Source: JBKPCD01 sp046727175
GTDB taxonomy: Bacteria; Acidobacteriota; Vicinamibacteria; Vicinamibacterales; 2-12-FULL-66-21
Direction of reading: 5' to 3'
Length of the DNA stretch: 21,758 bases
NCBI GenBank assembly: GCA_046727175.1
Contig: JBKPCD010000262.1
Span: 1 to 21,758, forward strand
The notes beneath the pieces were generated by a model. The model made no database searches. It was not told the origin of the DNA and saw only the letters and a program-made list of their open reading frames with translations. Shown one piece after another: positions 1 through 8,005 of this stretch (position 1 is the first letter of the stretch; each line of letters opens with the position of its first letter). The position numbers were made by a program, and so were the translations under genes.

Positions 1-2486
1 GTGAGCGCGCCTGCGGCAACCAGTCCAACCGCGACACCGATCACGACGAGGCGAAGCGCCTGACCGATCACGAGCCGGAAGACTGACGATGCCGACGCGC
101 CAAGCGCCATGCGGACTCCGATTTCCTGCGTGCGCTCCCGCACCGAGTACGCCATCACCCCGTAGACACCAACTGCTGCGAGCGCGAGCGCCACGAGGGC
201 GAACACCCCGACGAGCACCGAGATCGCGCGTGGACGCGCGATGGTGTCGACCACGACATCATCGAGCGTGCGGACTTCGACCGGCGCTTCCGGTTCCATC
301 GAGTGCAGGATGCCCGTCACGCTAGGCGCGAGCAGTGTCGGATCCTGTGGCGTGCGCACGAAAAACGTGATGCTCTGAGCGGGTCGTTGGGTCCGCGGAA
401 TGTAGATGGTCTGGCGGACCGGTCCGTCCAGGTTCGACTTGGTGTTGCCGACAACGCCGACGATCGTCCATTCGACGTCAGTCTTGCCGTTGGCGTGATC
501 GACGTTGATTCGAAGGCGTCGGCCCAGCGGGCTTCCATCCGCGAACTGCTGCCTGACGAGCTCTTCGCTGACAATCGCGACGGGCGGCGAGTCCACCGTA
601 TCCGAGTCGGAAAAATCACGTCCGGCCACCTGTGGAATCCTCATCGTCCCGAAGAACTCCGGCGTGATCGGCCGCACTTGGGCCGACGACAATTGCCCGT
701 CCGCGGGCTTCGCGTGATCGACGCGCCAGAAGCTCGTGCCGATGCACGCGAACGGTACGGGCAGACACGAGGCGCCAGCAGCATGTTGAACTCCGGGAAG
801 CGCGGCAATGCGGGACAACGATTCGCGGAAGAAGCTGCCGGCTTGCGGGAGGCCGTATCGCGTCGCCGGAAGCTCCACGCCCGCCGTGAGTACGCCGTCC
901 GCACGGAAGCCAGGATCGACACTTTGTAGCTTCAGGAAGCTGCGCATCAACAGACCAGCGCCAGCGAGCAGCACGAGCGACAGCGCGACTTCCGCGACGA
1001 CGAGCGTGCGAAGGACCCGATGCAGTCGGCGGCCGCCGCCGTGACGTCCACCTTCACGAAGCGCGTCGCTCGCGTGGCTCGTGGAGACGAAGGCCGGAAC
1101 GATGCCAAAGATGATGCCGGTGGCGAGCGCGACAACCACGGTGAAGGCGACGACTGGCAAATCGAGCGCCACCTGTTCGAGCCGCGGAATCGGAATGCGA
1201 TCGCCGACGAGTGCGAGCAGCCCGCGATGACAGAGCGCCGCAATCGCGAGCCCTCCGATGCCACCAGCGGACGCGAGCACGAGGCTTTCGGTGAGCATCT
1301 GACGAACCAACCGCGTGCGTCCTGCGCCCAGCGCGGTCCGCAGGCCGACCTCCCGCTCGCGCGCGGCGCTCCGTGCGAGCAGCAGGTTTGCAACGTTGAC
1401 GCATGCGACGAGCAACACCAACACGACGGCGCCAGCCAGTGCGAGAACCGCAGGGCGGAGATCCCCAACCATCTGTTCGTGCAGGGGGAAAAGCATCACC
1501 GTCCGGCGGGCGTTGCGCTGGGGCTCCTCTCGCTCGAGATCGGCGTAGATGCTCCGCATCTCGCTGAACGCCTGCTCGACCGAAACCCCCTCGCGCAGCC
1601 GCCCGATGGCGTACGAACTGCCGCGTCCGCGGACCGCGCGGAGCTGCTCGACCGTCTGGCCGTACGGAATCAGGAAGTCGGCTTTGTCGCCAACGACAGT
1701 GAATCCAGGCGGCATCACGCCGATCACCGTCCGAGGACGGCCGTCCGTGGAGAGCGTCATGCCGAGCACGTCGCCGTGGCCGCCGAGACGTCTCTGCCAG
1801 AATTCATGGCTCAACACGATGACCGCATCGTTGCCGCCGAGGTCTTCCTCGATCGTGTAGGCGCGGCCGAGCGCCGGCTGCACGCCAACTGCGTGAAAGA
1901 GATCGAACGAGAAGGTCAGTCCCGCGATCTGGTCGGGCTGACCGTTGACGATCATCGCCAACGTCGCCGGCCCTACCATCCCGAGGTGCTCGAGCGTGCG
2001 CGTGCGCTCGCGCCAGGCGACGAAATTCGCGGGCGCGATCACGTTCCGAGTGGTCCCGCCGCGGTTCGTTTCCCACACCGAGACGAGCCGATCGGGCTCG
2101 CGGTACGGCAGCGGCTGGAGGACCACCGTCCGAACGACGCTGAAGATCGCAGAGGTCGCGCCGATCCCCAAGGCCAGCGTCAGCAGCGCCGCCGCAGTGA
2201 AGCCAGGCGCACGGCGCAGCACACGAAGACCATGGCGGACGTCACGCACGGAGTCTTCGAGAAGCGCAGGCCGGATCTCGTCGCGCGTGGTCTCCCTGAC
2301 GTGTTCGCGTCCACCGAATCGGAGCAGCGCGTGACGCCGGGCCTCCTCGGGGCTCATGCCGGCACGACGATTCTTTTCGGTCTGCTGGTCGAGATGGAAG
2401 CGAATCTCCTCGTCCAGCCCCGCCTCGAGCGAGCGGCTCCTCGCCATCGAACGGATCCATTCCCAGCCCCGCGTGATCGCTCTCAT
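1..2486 (-). CDS. ADOP-type ABC transporter permease (FtsX/MacB-like), 3' end cut by window
   Basis: A single open frame of 828 codons runs from the ATG at 2486 to the left edge without a stop. This is a large inner-membrane permease of the acidobacterial duplicated orphan permease type, related to MacB/FtsX, which works with an ABC ATPase in export or lipoprotein/peptide handling. The N-terminal cytoplasmic stretch carries the family motif EEIRFHLD (residues 26-33). A first membrane helix lies at about 97-118, followed by a periplasmic MacB-like domain. The first FtsX block is at about 346-465, including REREVGLRTALGAGR (376-390). A second copy follows, with VRERTQEIGVRMALGA near the cut end. 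Only the last few dozen residues are missing. GAGAAAG lies just upstream of the ATG. The gene starts 11 bp after the padR stop, so the two form an operon. No ATPase gene is visible, which is usual for this family. The substrate cannot be read from the sequence. Confidence 0.93.
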   Translation of the reverse strand, partial: MRAITRGWEWIRSMARSRSLEAGLDEEIRFHLDQQTEKNRRAGMSPEEARRHALLRFGGREHVRETTRDEIRPALLEDSVRDVRHGLRVLRRAPGFTAAALLTLALGIGATSAIFSVVRTVVLQPLPYREPDRLVSVWETNRGGTTRNVIAPANFVAWRERTRTLEHLGMVGPATLAMIVNGQPDQIAGLTFSFDLFHAVGVQPALGRAYTIEEDLGGNDAVIVLSHEFWQRRLGGHGDVLGMTLSTDGRPRTVIGVMPPGFTVVGDKADFLIPYGQTVEQLRAVRGRGSSYAIGRLREGVSVEQAFSEMRSIYADLEREEPQRNARRTVMLFPLHEQMVGDLRPAVLALAGAVVLVLLVACVNVANLLLARSAAREREVGLRTALGAGRTRLVRQMLTESLVLASAGGIGGLAIAALCHRGLLALVGDRIPIPRLEQVALDLPVVAFTVVVALATGIIFGIVPAFVSTSHASDALREGGRHGGGRRLHRVLRTLVVAEVALSLVLLAGAGLLMRSFLKLQSVDPGFRADGVLTAGVELPATRYGLPQAGSFFRESLSRIAALPGVQHAAGASCLPVPFACIGTSFWRVDHAKPADGQLSSAQVRPITPEFFGTMRIPQVAGRDFSDSDTVDSPPVAIVSEELVRQQFADGSPLGRRLRINVDHANGKTDVEWTIVGVVGNTKSNLDGPVRQTIYIPRTQRPAQSITFFVRTPQDPTLLAPSVTGILHSMEPEAPVEVRTLDDVVVDTIARPRAISVLVGVFALVALALAAVGVYGVMAYSVRERTQEIGVRMALGASASSVFRLVIGQALRLVVIGVAVGLVAAGAL

Positions 2487-2497
2487 GGCTTTCTCGG

Positions 2498-2836
2498 CTA
2501 TTCGATGGTCGCTTCGAGCACCAGGTTCACCGCGCGAGACATTCGGCGCCACTGCGCAAGCTCGTCCTCGAGCTGCTTCCGGCCGCCGCGCGTCAGCGCG
2601 TAGTAGCGGGCGCGGCGATTGTTCTGCGTGACCTTCCAGTCGGATCGGATGAGGCCCTGGCGCTCGAGCCGGTACAGCGCGGGATAGAGCGTGCCTTGAC
2701 CGAGCTGCAGCACACTCTCGGACCACTGCTCGATCCGTTCGGTAATGCCCCACCCGTGCATCGGCTCGAGCTGCAGCGCCTTGAGCACCAGCATGTCGAG
2801 CGTCCCCTGCAGGAGGTCTCCTCGTTCGTTCGCCAC
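2498..2836 (-). CDS. PadR-family transcriptional regulator
   Basis: This 112-residue protein has the usual length and sequence of the short PadR regulators that precede ADOP permeases. The winged-helix motif is complete: LLQGTLDMLVLKAL, then HGWGITERIEQWS, then LGQGTLYPALYRLERQGLI and the wing with NNRRARYYALTRGGR. The C-terminal helix (LEDELAQWRRM) serves for dimerisation in this family. The start is a GTG at 2836, chosen because AAAGGAG sits five bases upstream. By family precedent it represses its own operon, and the repeats just upstream (2842-2887) are candidate operators. The permease gene follows after 11 bp. The effector is unknown. Confidence 0.93.
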   Translation of the reverse strand: MANERGDLLQGTLDMLVLKALQLEPMHGWGITERIEQWSESVLQLGQGTLYPALYRLERQGLIRSDWKVTQNNRRARYYALTRGGRKQLEDELAQWRRMSRAVNLVLEATIE

Positions 2837-2841
2837 GACGC

Positions 2842-2891
2842 TCCTTTCGATTGACGAAAGAAGCCTAGATTTTGTTCCTTTCGATTGTCAA
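2842..2891 (-). promoter_or_regulatory. Candidate promoter and PadR operator region
   Basis: On the minus strand a perfect TTGACA (-35 like) lies at 2886-2891. A weak -10 candidate, TCTAGG, lies 16 bases downstream at 2864-2869. The 12-mer TCCTTTCGATTG (plus-strand reading) occurs twice, at 2842-2853 and 2876-2887, one copy over the ribosome binding site and the other over the -35. The proximal copy is part of a perfect inverted repeat, CTTTCG-N5-CGAAAG, at 2844-2860. Repeats flanking the start site of a PadR gene are what autorepression would need. The operator role is inferred. Confidence 0.45.
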
Positions 2892-2905
2892 GGGGAGCCG
2901 TCGCC

Positions 2906-3541
2906 TCACTGACGCATGGGGCACGGCAGTGCCGGAGCGTTGCTGTTGTACATGATGTAGGCCGCTTTCCACTCACCTTGCGAGCGCCTCAGGATCGCGA
3001 GGTACTTGCCCACATCCGTCAACGTCTGACCGGAAGGCAGCGAGAGGCGCTGTTCGTACGTGCCTGCGTCATACGCAACATTGCCATCGATCCTCGTTTC
3101 GATATGCGAGAACGTGAAGGCAGTGACTTTCACTTCCTTGAAGAGTTGCTGCAACCGTTGCTCGATTGCCGCCCGACCGCGCACGAGCGGGAAGTGAGAG
3201 GGCAGCTCGATCCCGTCCTCGCTGTAGACTGCCGCGGCTGCCCCCGCATCTCCGGCCAGCACGGCCTGGCGATAGTTGTCCGCCGCGTTCAGCACGTCGG
3301 CATTCGGGCTGGATGCTGTGTCAGCACTGCCATGAAGCGTCTGCGCGACGGCCGTTTTCTGAAACATCGTGCTCACAGTCCAGAGAATCCGAGTCGTCAG
3401 GTTCGCGACTACCCACGTCGCCGCGTGACTCGAGACGAACACCGCCATAGCAACTCCGATAATCCAGACGCTCACTCTTCCGATCGCCCGCTGCGACACT
3501 GTTGCCGTGAGACCCATGCGTGATGAATCGCTTCCTGCCAT
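2906..3541 (-). CDS. Membrane-anchored SnoaL-like / DUF4440-type protein
   Basis: This 211-residue protein starts with a membrane segment at about residues 22-46 (VSVWIIGVAMAVFVSSHAA). It continues with a SnoaL-like fold at about 83-200: the helix NAADNYRQAVLAGDAGAAAAVYSEDG is written here only by its key parts, YRQAVLAGD and AAVYSEDG. RGRAAIEQRLQQLF and a C-terminal strand ending GEWKAAYIMYN follow. Such domains are either small cone-shaped enzymes or ligand-binding proteins, and the substrate cannot be told. The frame stays open further upstream to 3766, but I chose the ATG at 3541 because GGAGG lies seven bases before it. The longer version would also overlap the divergent AraC gene. It lies upstream of padR in the same direction with a 69-bp gap holding a separate promoter candidate. 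The family call is fairly good and the function is open. Confidence 0.75.
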   Translation of the reverse strand: MAGSDSSRMGLTATVSQRAIGRVSVWIIGVAMAVFVSSHAATWVVANLTTRILWTVSTMFQKTAVAQTLHGSADTASSPNADVLNAADNYRQAVLAGDAGAAAAVYSEDGIELPSHFPLVRGRAAIEQRLQQLFKEVKVTAFTFSHIETRIDGNVAYDAGTYEQRLSLPSGQTLTDVGKYLAILRRSQGEWKAAYIMYNSNAPALPCPMRQ

Positions 3542-3644
3542 AATGGCCTCCGTGATCGTTTCATTCTGTTGATCGACGCCAGACTCGGGCTCGAAACCCG
3601 CCGAGGCGACGACCCAATCCTGGAACGACCCGCGGACAAAGACG

Positions 3645-4709
3645 ATGACGGCAGGCGCCAGTTCATTGACCTCCCGCGCCACGCGCCAGATTTTCGAAGG
3701 ACCGCCGACTCCGGTCGTCCAGTTTCGGGCCTGGATTGATGCGTTCGAACGACTCGGGTACGACATGGAGGACCTGCTCCGTCAGATCGACGTCAAGCGT
3801 GGCGACCTCGACGATCCCGACGCGTTGATTCCGTGTCGCGTCGTTGGCGCGTTGTTCGAAGTTTCGCAGCGCGTCCGACCGCAGAAGAATCTCTGGGCCC
3901 GGCTTGCCGCGGAAACTCCGCTTGGGGCGTTCCTGCTGCTGGACTATCTGATCCTCACGTCCAACACGGTTGGTGAGGGGTTCGAGCAGTTGTCGCGGTA
4001 CTTTCGACTCGTCGGCGCTCCGTTTGTCCTGGAAATCCGCGGTGACGGCGATCCCTTGCAGGTCGTGTACGTGAATAACGGTCAGGCGCCGGCTTGCAGC
4101 GTCGAGTACGGTGTGATCCTCAACCTGCGCGGCTTTCGAGCTGAAACCGAGGACCGCATCAGGTTCGAGTACGTGAGCTTCACCCACGAGCCCGATGATG
4201 TCTCGGAGATCGAGCGTCTTGTCGATTGCGAGGTACGGTCTCGCGCCTCGTGGGCCGGGTTGGCGATCTCGCGGGAAACATGGCAGCTTCCCCTCAAGCG
4301 ACGGGATCCTGTCCTCCACAGCCTGCTCGAGCGTCAGGCCGCTGCTGTCGCACAAGTGATGCCGGCCCCAGATGGCGTCGCTCTCGACGTCCGCCGTGCG
4401 CTGGCCACGCGCCTGGTGAGAGGAGAGGCAGAAATCAATATCGTTGCGCGAGATCTTGCGATGTCAGCACGCACACTTCAGCGGCACCTTGCGGCAGCAG
4501 GGCTGTCGTACCATGCGCTGCTCGACACCGTGCGCCGCGAGACTGCTGAAAGGTGCGTCGCGGACGCCGAGCTGTCGCTGGGAGAGATTGCGTACCTGGT
4601 AGGCTATTCGGAGCCGGCTGCCTTTCACCGCGCATTCAAGCGGTGGACAGGCGTCACGCCACAAACATATTGGCGGCGTCTGCGGAGGAACCTGCAGTCG
4701 CCGTTGTGA
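3645..4709 (+). CDS. AraC-family transcriptional regulator (arabinose-binding-like N-terminal domain)
   Basis: This 354-residue protein has the two-part layout of the OruR/ArgR-like AraC group. An N-terminal sensor domain at about residues 25-215 includes LIPCRVVGALFEVSQ and PLGAFLLLDYLILTSNTVGE. A C-terminal AraC DNA-binding domain at about 245-350 holds two helix-turn-helix units: INIVARDLAMSARTLQRHLA (265-284) and SLGEIAYLVGYSEPAAFHRA (311-330), followed by the family signature FKRWTGVTPQTYWR. The 103-bp spacer to the divergent SnoaL-like gene suggests it may control that gene, as AraC regulators often act on a divergent neighbour. The start is uncertain because no strong Shine-Dalgarno sequence precedes the ATG. 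A later start would not remove the sensor domain core. Confidence 0.93.
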   Translation: MTAGASSLTSRATRQIFEGPPTPVVQFRAWIDAFERLGYDMEDLLRQIDVKRGDLDDPDALIPCRVVGALFEVSQRVRPQKNLWARLAAETPLGAFLLLDYLILTSNTVGEGFEQLSRYFRLVGAPFVLEIRGDGDPLQVVYVNNGQAPACSVEYGVILNLRGFRAETEDRIRFEYVSFTHEPDDVSEIERLVDCEVRSRASWAGLAISRETWQLPLKRRDPVLHSLLERQAAAVAQVMPAPDGVALDVRRALATRLVRGEAEINIVARDLAMSARTLQRHLAAAGLSYHALLDTVRRETAERCVADAELSLGEIAYLVGYSEPAAFHRAFKRWTGVTPQTYWRRLRRNLQSPL

Positions 4710-4715
4710 CGAGCC

Positions 4716-4917
4716 GCGTAGGCCACGGCGCAGCAGCAACTTGCCCAACCGATGCCGCCACCGCTGCAGGTCTTCGCGGGCATCATCCCGGGCGCGCGCC
4801 AAAGTCTCGGACGGCGTCGTCTTCGAGCGTCGGCGTCGCCGATTTGCTCGACCGTCTACTTCGCGAGCGGCGGCATCGTGCTCCGGTTCGGCGACGGGCA
4901 AGTTTTTCGGGTGATAG
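4716..4917 (-). pseudogene. Fragment resembling an IS110-family transposase
   Basis: The spacer between the AraC gene and the Asp-box gene codes, on the minus strand, for pieces resembling the middle of IS110-type transposases. The clearest is ARARDDAREDLQRWRHRLGK followed by LLLRRGLR (4716-4808), which matches the helical stretch RAREDAxxDLxRARHRLxKxLLRxG known in that family. Upstream, in another frame, are SPEKLAR (near 4897-4914) and TLEDDAVRDF, placed as in the segment that follows the DEDD catalytic residues. Both ends and at least one frameshift are missing or broken, and no terminal structures are seen. The assignment rests on remembered family motifs, so confidence is moderate. Confidence 0.45.
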
Positions 4918-6504
4918 CTACTTCAGCACTTTCTGAAAGTAGATGTTCGAATCCCGAGATCGTTGATTGATGAGGTCGGGCGGATCCGTCGTGGCGTCAT
5001 CATCCTCCATCGCGTTAGCGGTGGGGTTGATGTCGCGGTTGTCGGTCCAGACGATGAACGCGGACGTCGGCGTCGTGGCCATGCCGATGTAATCACCGAC
5101 AAACGGGCTGATAGCCTTTATCGTGGCGTACAGGTTCGGGTTGAACGACTGGCTCGTGACCCGCAATTCCGGGCTGAAACTCAGCGGTCCGGCCGCGCCA
5201 GTGTTGGCCTGCGCGTAGAACACGTCTAATCCGGTGCATAACGCACCAGTGGTGGCGCCGGAGGGGCACTGACCCGTGACCGGGCCCGCGGGCGCGAACG
5301 CGGGCTCGCTGCGGCTGTCGTACCAGGCGATCGACAGTTTGCCGCCGGCCGCAGCGATGAATGGAAAAATCTGATGGCCGAAAGGCGAGTGCGGCCTCAC
5401 CGGAGGCTCCCAGGTCGCACCGTCCGTCTTTGACCGACTCACCACCACGTCAGCGCCATCATCGCCGTTCTTCTGCTGCCAGGCGATGTAGACGCCGTTG
5501 GTGTCCGCAGCCAGAAACGTGTCCGAAGAGGCGCGGAACGACGGCAGTGTACGTGACGACGCCTGGTCGTAATCGACAAAGGTCGCCACCCGAATCGTCC
5601 GGCCGAACGTCGCGCCTCCGTCGACGGAACGCTTGACGAAAATCGCACTGTCCTGTGGGTTCGAGTTCTTGGGGTTGAAGTCGAACGTACGCCACGCCAC
5701 GTAGACGTCGCCGTTCGGGGCCGCCACCAGGTTGCATCCCTGCATGTTCGAAACCGGCCCGAGATCCGAGACGGCGTACGAATCTCCGTGATCAATCGAT
5801 CGAGCGACCTTGAGATGGGACTGAAAGCCCGTGAACCGTGCCCAACACACGTAGACATTGCCGTTGAAAGGCGACGTTGCGCTGTTATCAACCGCAAGCG
5901 CTTCCTTGTCCTCCTGGCGCCCGAGACCGACGGTCCCCCGCTCGACCACCACGGTCTTCACGTAACGGACGCCGCTGCTCGTTGCGCCGTATTTGGCGAC
6001 CGAAATTACATTGACGTCAGCCGGGTCGAACTCGGGGCGACCGGGTGGCTGGCGTTGAAACGCGATGAACGCATAGAAGAAATTCTCGAAATTATCGAAT
6101 GCCACCCAAGGATCGCTCGCCGCCTGATTGCCCGCGATCGGAGAGGCCAGTCCTTCGGCCGACGTGTCTCCGGGAAATCCGGGAACGAGCGCCTCGAAGT
6201 CGAATGACGCCCCGCCGTTGTTCGAGACCGCCAGGCCCTGCCACCCGTCGTCGGTAAGGGCGACAGTGCGGACATCGTTCATGCCGACGGCAATCAGATT
6301 CGGATGCGCGCCGCTGACCGCGATCGAGGGCTCGTTCTGCTGGAGCACGTCCCTCGGCCCGGACGTCGCGAAGAACGGATCCGCAGGAAAGAAGTCGTGA
6401 GTCGTGACGCGCACATTTCCGCCCGACAATGTGGGTACGGCCGCGAGGACGAGCGGAGCAAGCAGCACGAGCGAAGCGACTGCCGCAATTCTGCGAGGCA
6501 ACAT
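4918..6504 (-). CDS. Secreted Asp-box (sialidase/BNR-like) beta-propeller protein
   Basis: This 528-residue protein has a clear signal peptide (RRIAAVASLVLLAPLVLA, cleavage near residue 22). It has at least four Asp-box motifs of the form S-x-D-x-G-x-x-W/F: SNNGGASF (94-101), SIDHGDSY (236-243), SVDGGATF (293-300) and SKTDGATW (358-365). Each is followed or preceded by strand patterns such as GDVYVAWR and GVYIAWQQ. Asp boxes mark sialidase-like and other extracellular propellers. The arginine triad and Tyr/Glu pair of true sialidases are not evident, so enzymatic activity should not be assumed. AGGAGG lies four bases before the ATG at 6504. The gene appears to stand alone. It acts in the periplasm or outside the cell and the ligand is unknown. 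Confidence 0.82.
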   Translation of the reverse strand: MLPRRIAAVASLVLLAPLVLAAVPTLSGGNVRVTTHDFFPADPFFATSGPRDVLQQNEPSIAVSGAHPNLIAVGMNDVRTVALTDDGWQGLAVSNNGGASFDFEALVPGFPGDTSAEGLASPIAGNQAASDPWVAFDNFENFFYAFIAFQRQPPGRPEFDPADVNVISVAKYGATSSGVRYVKTVVVERGTVGLGRQEDKEALAVDNSATSPFNGNVYVCWARFTGFQSHLKVARSIDHGDSYAVSDLGPVSNMQGCNLVAAPNGDVYVAWRTFDFNPKNSNPQDSAIFVKRSVDGGATFGRTIRVATFVDYDQASSRTLPSFRASSDTFLAADTNGVYIAWQQKNGDDGADVVVSRSKTDGATWEPPVRPHSPFGHQIFPFIAAAGGKLSIAWYDSRSEPAFAPAGPVTGQCPSGATTGALCTGLDVFYAQANTGAAGPLSFSPELRVTSQSFNPNLYATIKAISPFVGDYIGMATTPTSAFIVWTDNRDINPTANAMEDDDATTDPPDLINQRSRDSNIYFQKVLK

Positions 6505-6578
6505 GAGACCTCCTGGGCCAGTGAGGACGGATGATTAGGAGTCTGCAACGTTATCCGGCCTTCTTGCCGAACGCAACT

Positions 6579-6693
6579 GCGCACGCGGACGACGAGCATG
6601 ATGCCGTGCATGGGGATCCAGTGCGTGCGGAATGCGGTCGTGGAATCACATTCGGCCTGGTCGGGAGCGTCGCCTGGCGACGCGCACCGATTC
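6579..6693 (-). pseudogene. Relic of a cupredoxin (azurin-like) C-terminus
   Basis: The minus strand reads FRTHWIPMHGIMLVV, which lines up with FPAHWMRMYGVMLVV at the end of the intact fusion protein at 16964-20299. The upstream stretch APDQAECDSTTAF matches the spacing of APSAPGEYNFLCSF there. A different frame further upstream reads ESVRVA, where the intact protein has ESDRIN. The copper-ligand Cys is not in place and the frames are broken, with no start or full domain. This is therefore a remnant of a related protein and not a gene. Confidence 0.5.
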
Positions 6694-6804
6694 GCACGTC
6701 ACAAGCGCGCGCGGCGTTTCAGTGAGCCACAAACAGCAGCTATCGGCTGGTCTCTGCAGAGAAGATGTGGCGAGATTGCAGCCGGTCGGGGTATGAAACG
6801 ACGA

Positions 6805-6870
6805 CTACTCCGTTCGCAGGGCCTCGGTCATGCGCGCTGGACGGATGGAACGATCGTTCCTGGGCGGAGG
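6805..6870 (-). pseudogene. Possible relic of an ADOP permease C-terminus
   Basis: On the minus strand the last codons before a TAG at 6805-6807 read SIRPARMTEALRTE. ADOP permeases typically end in a motif of the form PARRAxRxDPMxALRxE followed by a stop. Only this short tail is present. It is too short to be certain, but it lies next to another relic in the same spacer. Confidence 0.33.
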
Positions 6871-6906
6871 CTTCGTGCCGGTTGTGTGCGGCTCCGCGTC
6901 CGACGG

Positions 6907-7842
6907 TCACCAGGGCCTACGAATCGGTTGGAGTGTCGCAACGAGATTCACGGTTTTCTGGGTGACAACCTGTATCGCCGTGGACCATCGCTCGTATCCG
7001 TCCACCTCGACTCGCACGACGTGCGATCCAGCCCGCAATTCCCAATTGACGAGCGGTGTGACACCTACTGATTCGCCATCAATGAAGACCTGAGCCCCGG
7101 TTGGTTCCGAGTCGACCGCGACTGCTCCGACGAACGCCGGAACCTGGGAGGCCGTCTCGCCCGCCGGAAACGTGGTCAGCGGCTTCATTGCCTTTCTGCC
7201 GGGACGGATCACGTTGACCGATATCCCATCGGCTGACTGTACCGTCATCCGCGGCTGCATTTGGGCAGCGTCGAGCTGCTGCAAGGCGGGGAGCCTGGAA
7301 GATGTCGGTTGCTTGGATGCTGAAGTCACAACGGCGTCATTTGTAACGGGCGGCGGGGAAACTGGCGAAGGCGGTACGAACAGTTGCACATCTCTCGCGC
7401 TTCCAGCCGGTCGGAGACTGCCACTCAGGGAGACATCGTGAACGGCATCCATCGGCGCTGTTGTCGAGTGTACCGGCGGCCGAAGCGCCACCAGCATCAC
7501 AAGCGATGAAACGAGCAGAGCGAGAAAGGTGAGCCAGCGCGTCGAAGACGGAAGTGTATGGACTATCCTCCGTTTGGTCATAGTGCGCGCGCGCGAGGCG
7601 ACAGGTTTGATCTCCTCGGGTCCGTGATCGTCAACCGGTACCGTCGGCAGAGCCTGCACCGCCGTCCCGGGGCGAGCCCCGAACACTTGCCACTCGTCGG
7701 GCAAATCTGGCGTGGAGGAGACTGTCATCACCGCCGGAGCAGATGAGACTGTGGCGATCTCTGCTTCGGAAAGAAACAGCGCGAGCGGATCGCTAGAAAC
7801 TTCGTGGTGTCGCGCGTCAAATTCGTGTTTCGTCTCCTCCAT
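6907..7842 (-). CDS. PEGA-domain membrane protein
   Basis: This protein of about 311 residues has an acidic, low-complexity cytoplasmic N-terminus and one membrane helix at about residues 102-120 (RWLTFLALLVSSLVMLVAL). A Pro/Ser/Thr-rich linker follows, then a C-terminal PEGA domain at about 241-305 with GAVAVDSEPTGAQVFIDGE, GVTPL, and AGSHVVRVEVDGYERW. PEGA domains are surface-layer or envelope beta modules, often found beside or fused to bacterial Ser/Thr kinases. The frame remains open to 8007, but that region holds the kinase promoter. I chose the ATG at 7842, which has AAGGAG almost adjacent (spacing unusually short, so the exact start is uncertain). It is divergent from the kinase gene, 163 bp apart, so shared control or phosphorylation by that kinase is plausible but inferred. 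Confidence 0.82.
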   Translation of the reverse strand: MEETKHEFDARHHEVSSDPLALFLSEAEIATVSSAPAVMTVSSTPDLPDEWQVFGARPGTAVQALPTVPVDDHGPEEIKPVASRARTMTKRRIVHTLPSSTRWLTFLALLVSSLVMLVALRPPVHSTTAPMDAVHDVSLSGSLRPAGSARDVQLFVPPSPVSPPPVTNDAVVTSASKQPTSSRLPALQQLDAAQMQPRMTVQSADGISVNVIRPGRKAMKPLTTFPAGETASQVPAFVGAVAVDSEPTGAQVFIDGESVGVTPLVNWELRAGSHVVRVEVDGYERWSTAIQVVTQKTVNLVATLQPIRRPW

Positions 7843-7951
7843 ACTCCTTGTCGAATCTCCAAAACGCTTGGATTTCTGAAGGCTAGCAAGAGGCATACCG
7901 GCCAGGTTCCTGACCCGCGACTTCCAAGTCGCTCGCTTTCCGTTCGTTTTG

Positions 7952-7978
7952 TTGACTCGTGCCCTCGCTGCGTACAAT
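7952..7978 (+). promoter_or_regulatory. Sigma70-like promoter for the kinase gene
   Basis: TTGACT at 7952-7957 and TACAAT at 7973-7978 are separated by 15 bases. An alternative -35, TTGTTG at 7949-7954, would give an 18-base spacer. Transcription would begin about 20 bases before the ATG at 8006. This argues against an upstream translation start at 7949, which would lie inside the promoter. Confidence 0.5.
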
Positions 7979-8005
7979 GTCGTCACTTCAGGACTCAACC
8001 TCTGC

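Larger units (their letters stand above)
6505..6906. other. 402-bp spacer with gene relics, no intact gene
   Basis: No intact gene is supported here. The segment holds two short minus-strand stretches that look like decayed C-termini (6579-6693 and 6805-6870, listed separately). The rest shows no recognisable coding or RNA signal. The two flanking genes both point to the minus strand. Confidence 0.5.

Noticed and set aside
1020..2603. Long plus-strand open frame of 527 codons
   Set aside because: It is antisense to the ADOP permease and padR. Its composition (Arg/Glu/His-rich) and lack of motifs mark it as a shadow of GC-rich coding DNA.
3542..3766. N-terminal extension of the SnoaL-like gene to 3766
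   Set aside because: It would overlap the AraC gene and lacks a ribosome binding site, while the ATG at 3541 has GGAGG in place.
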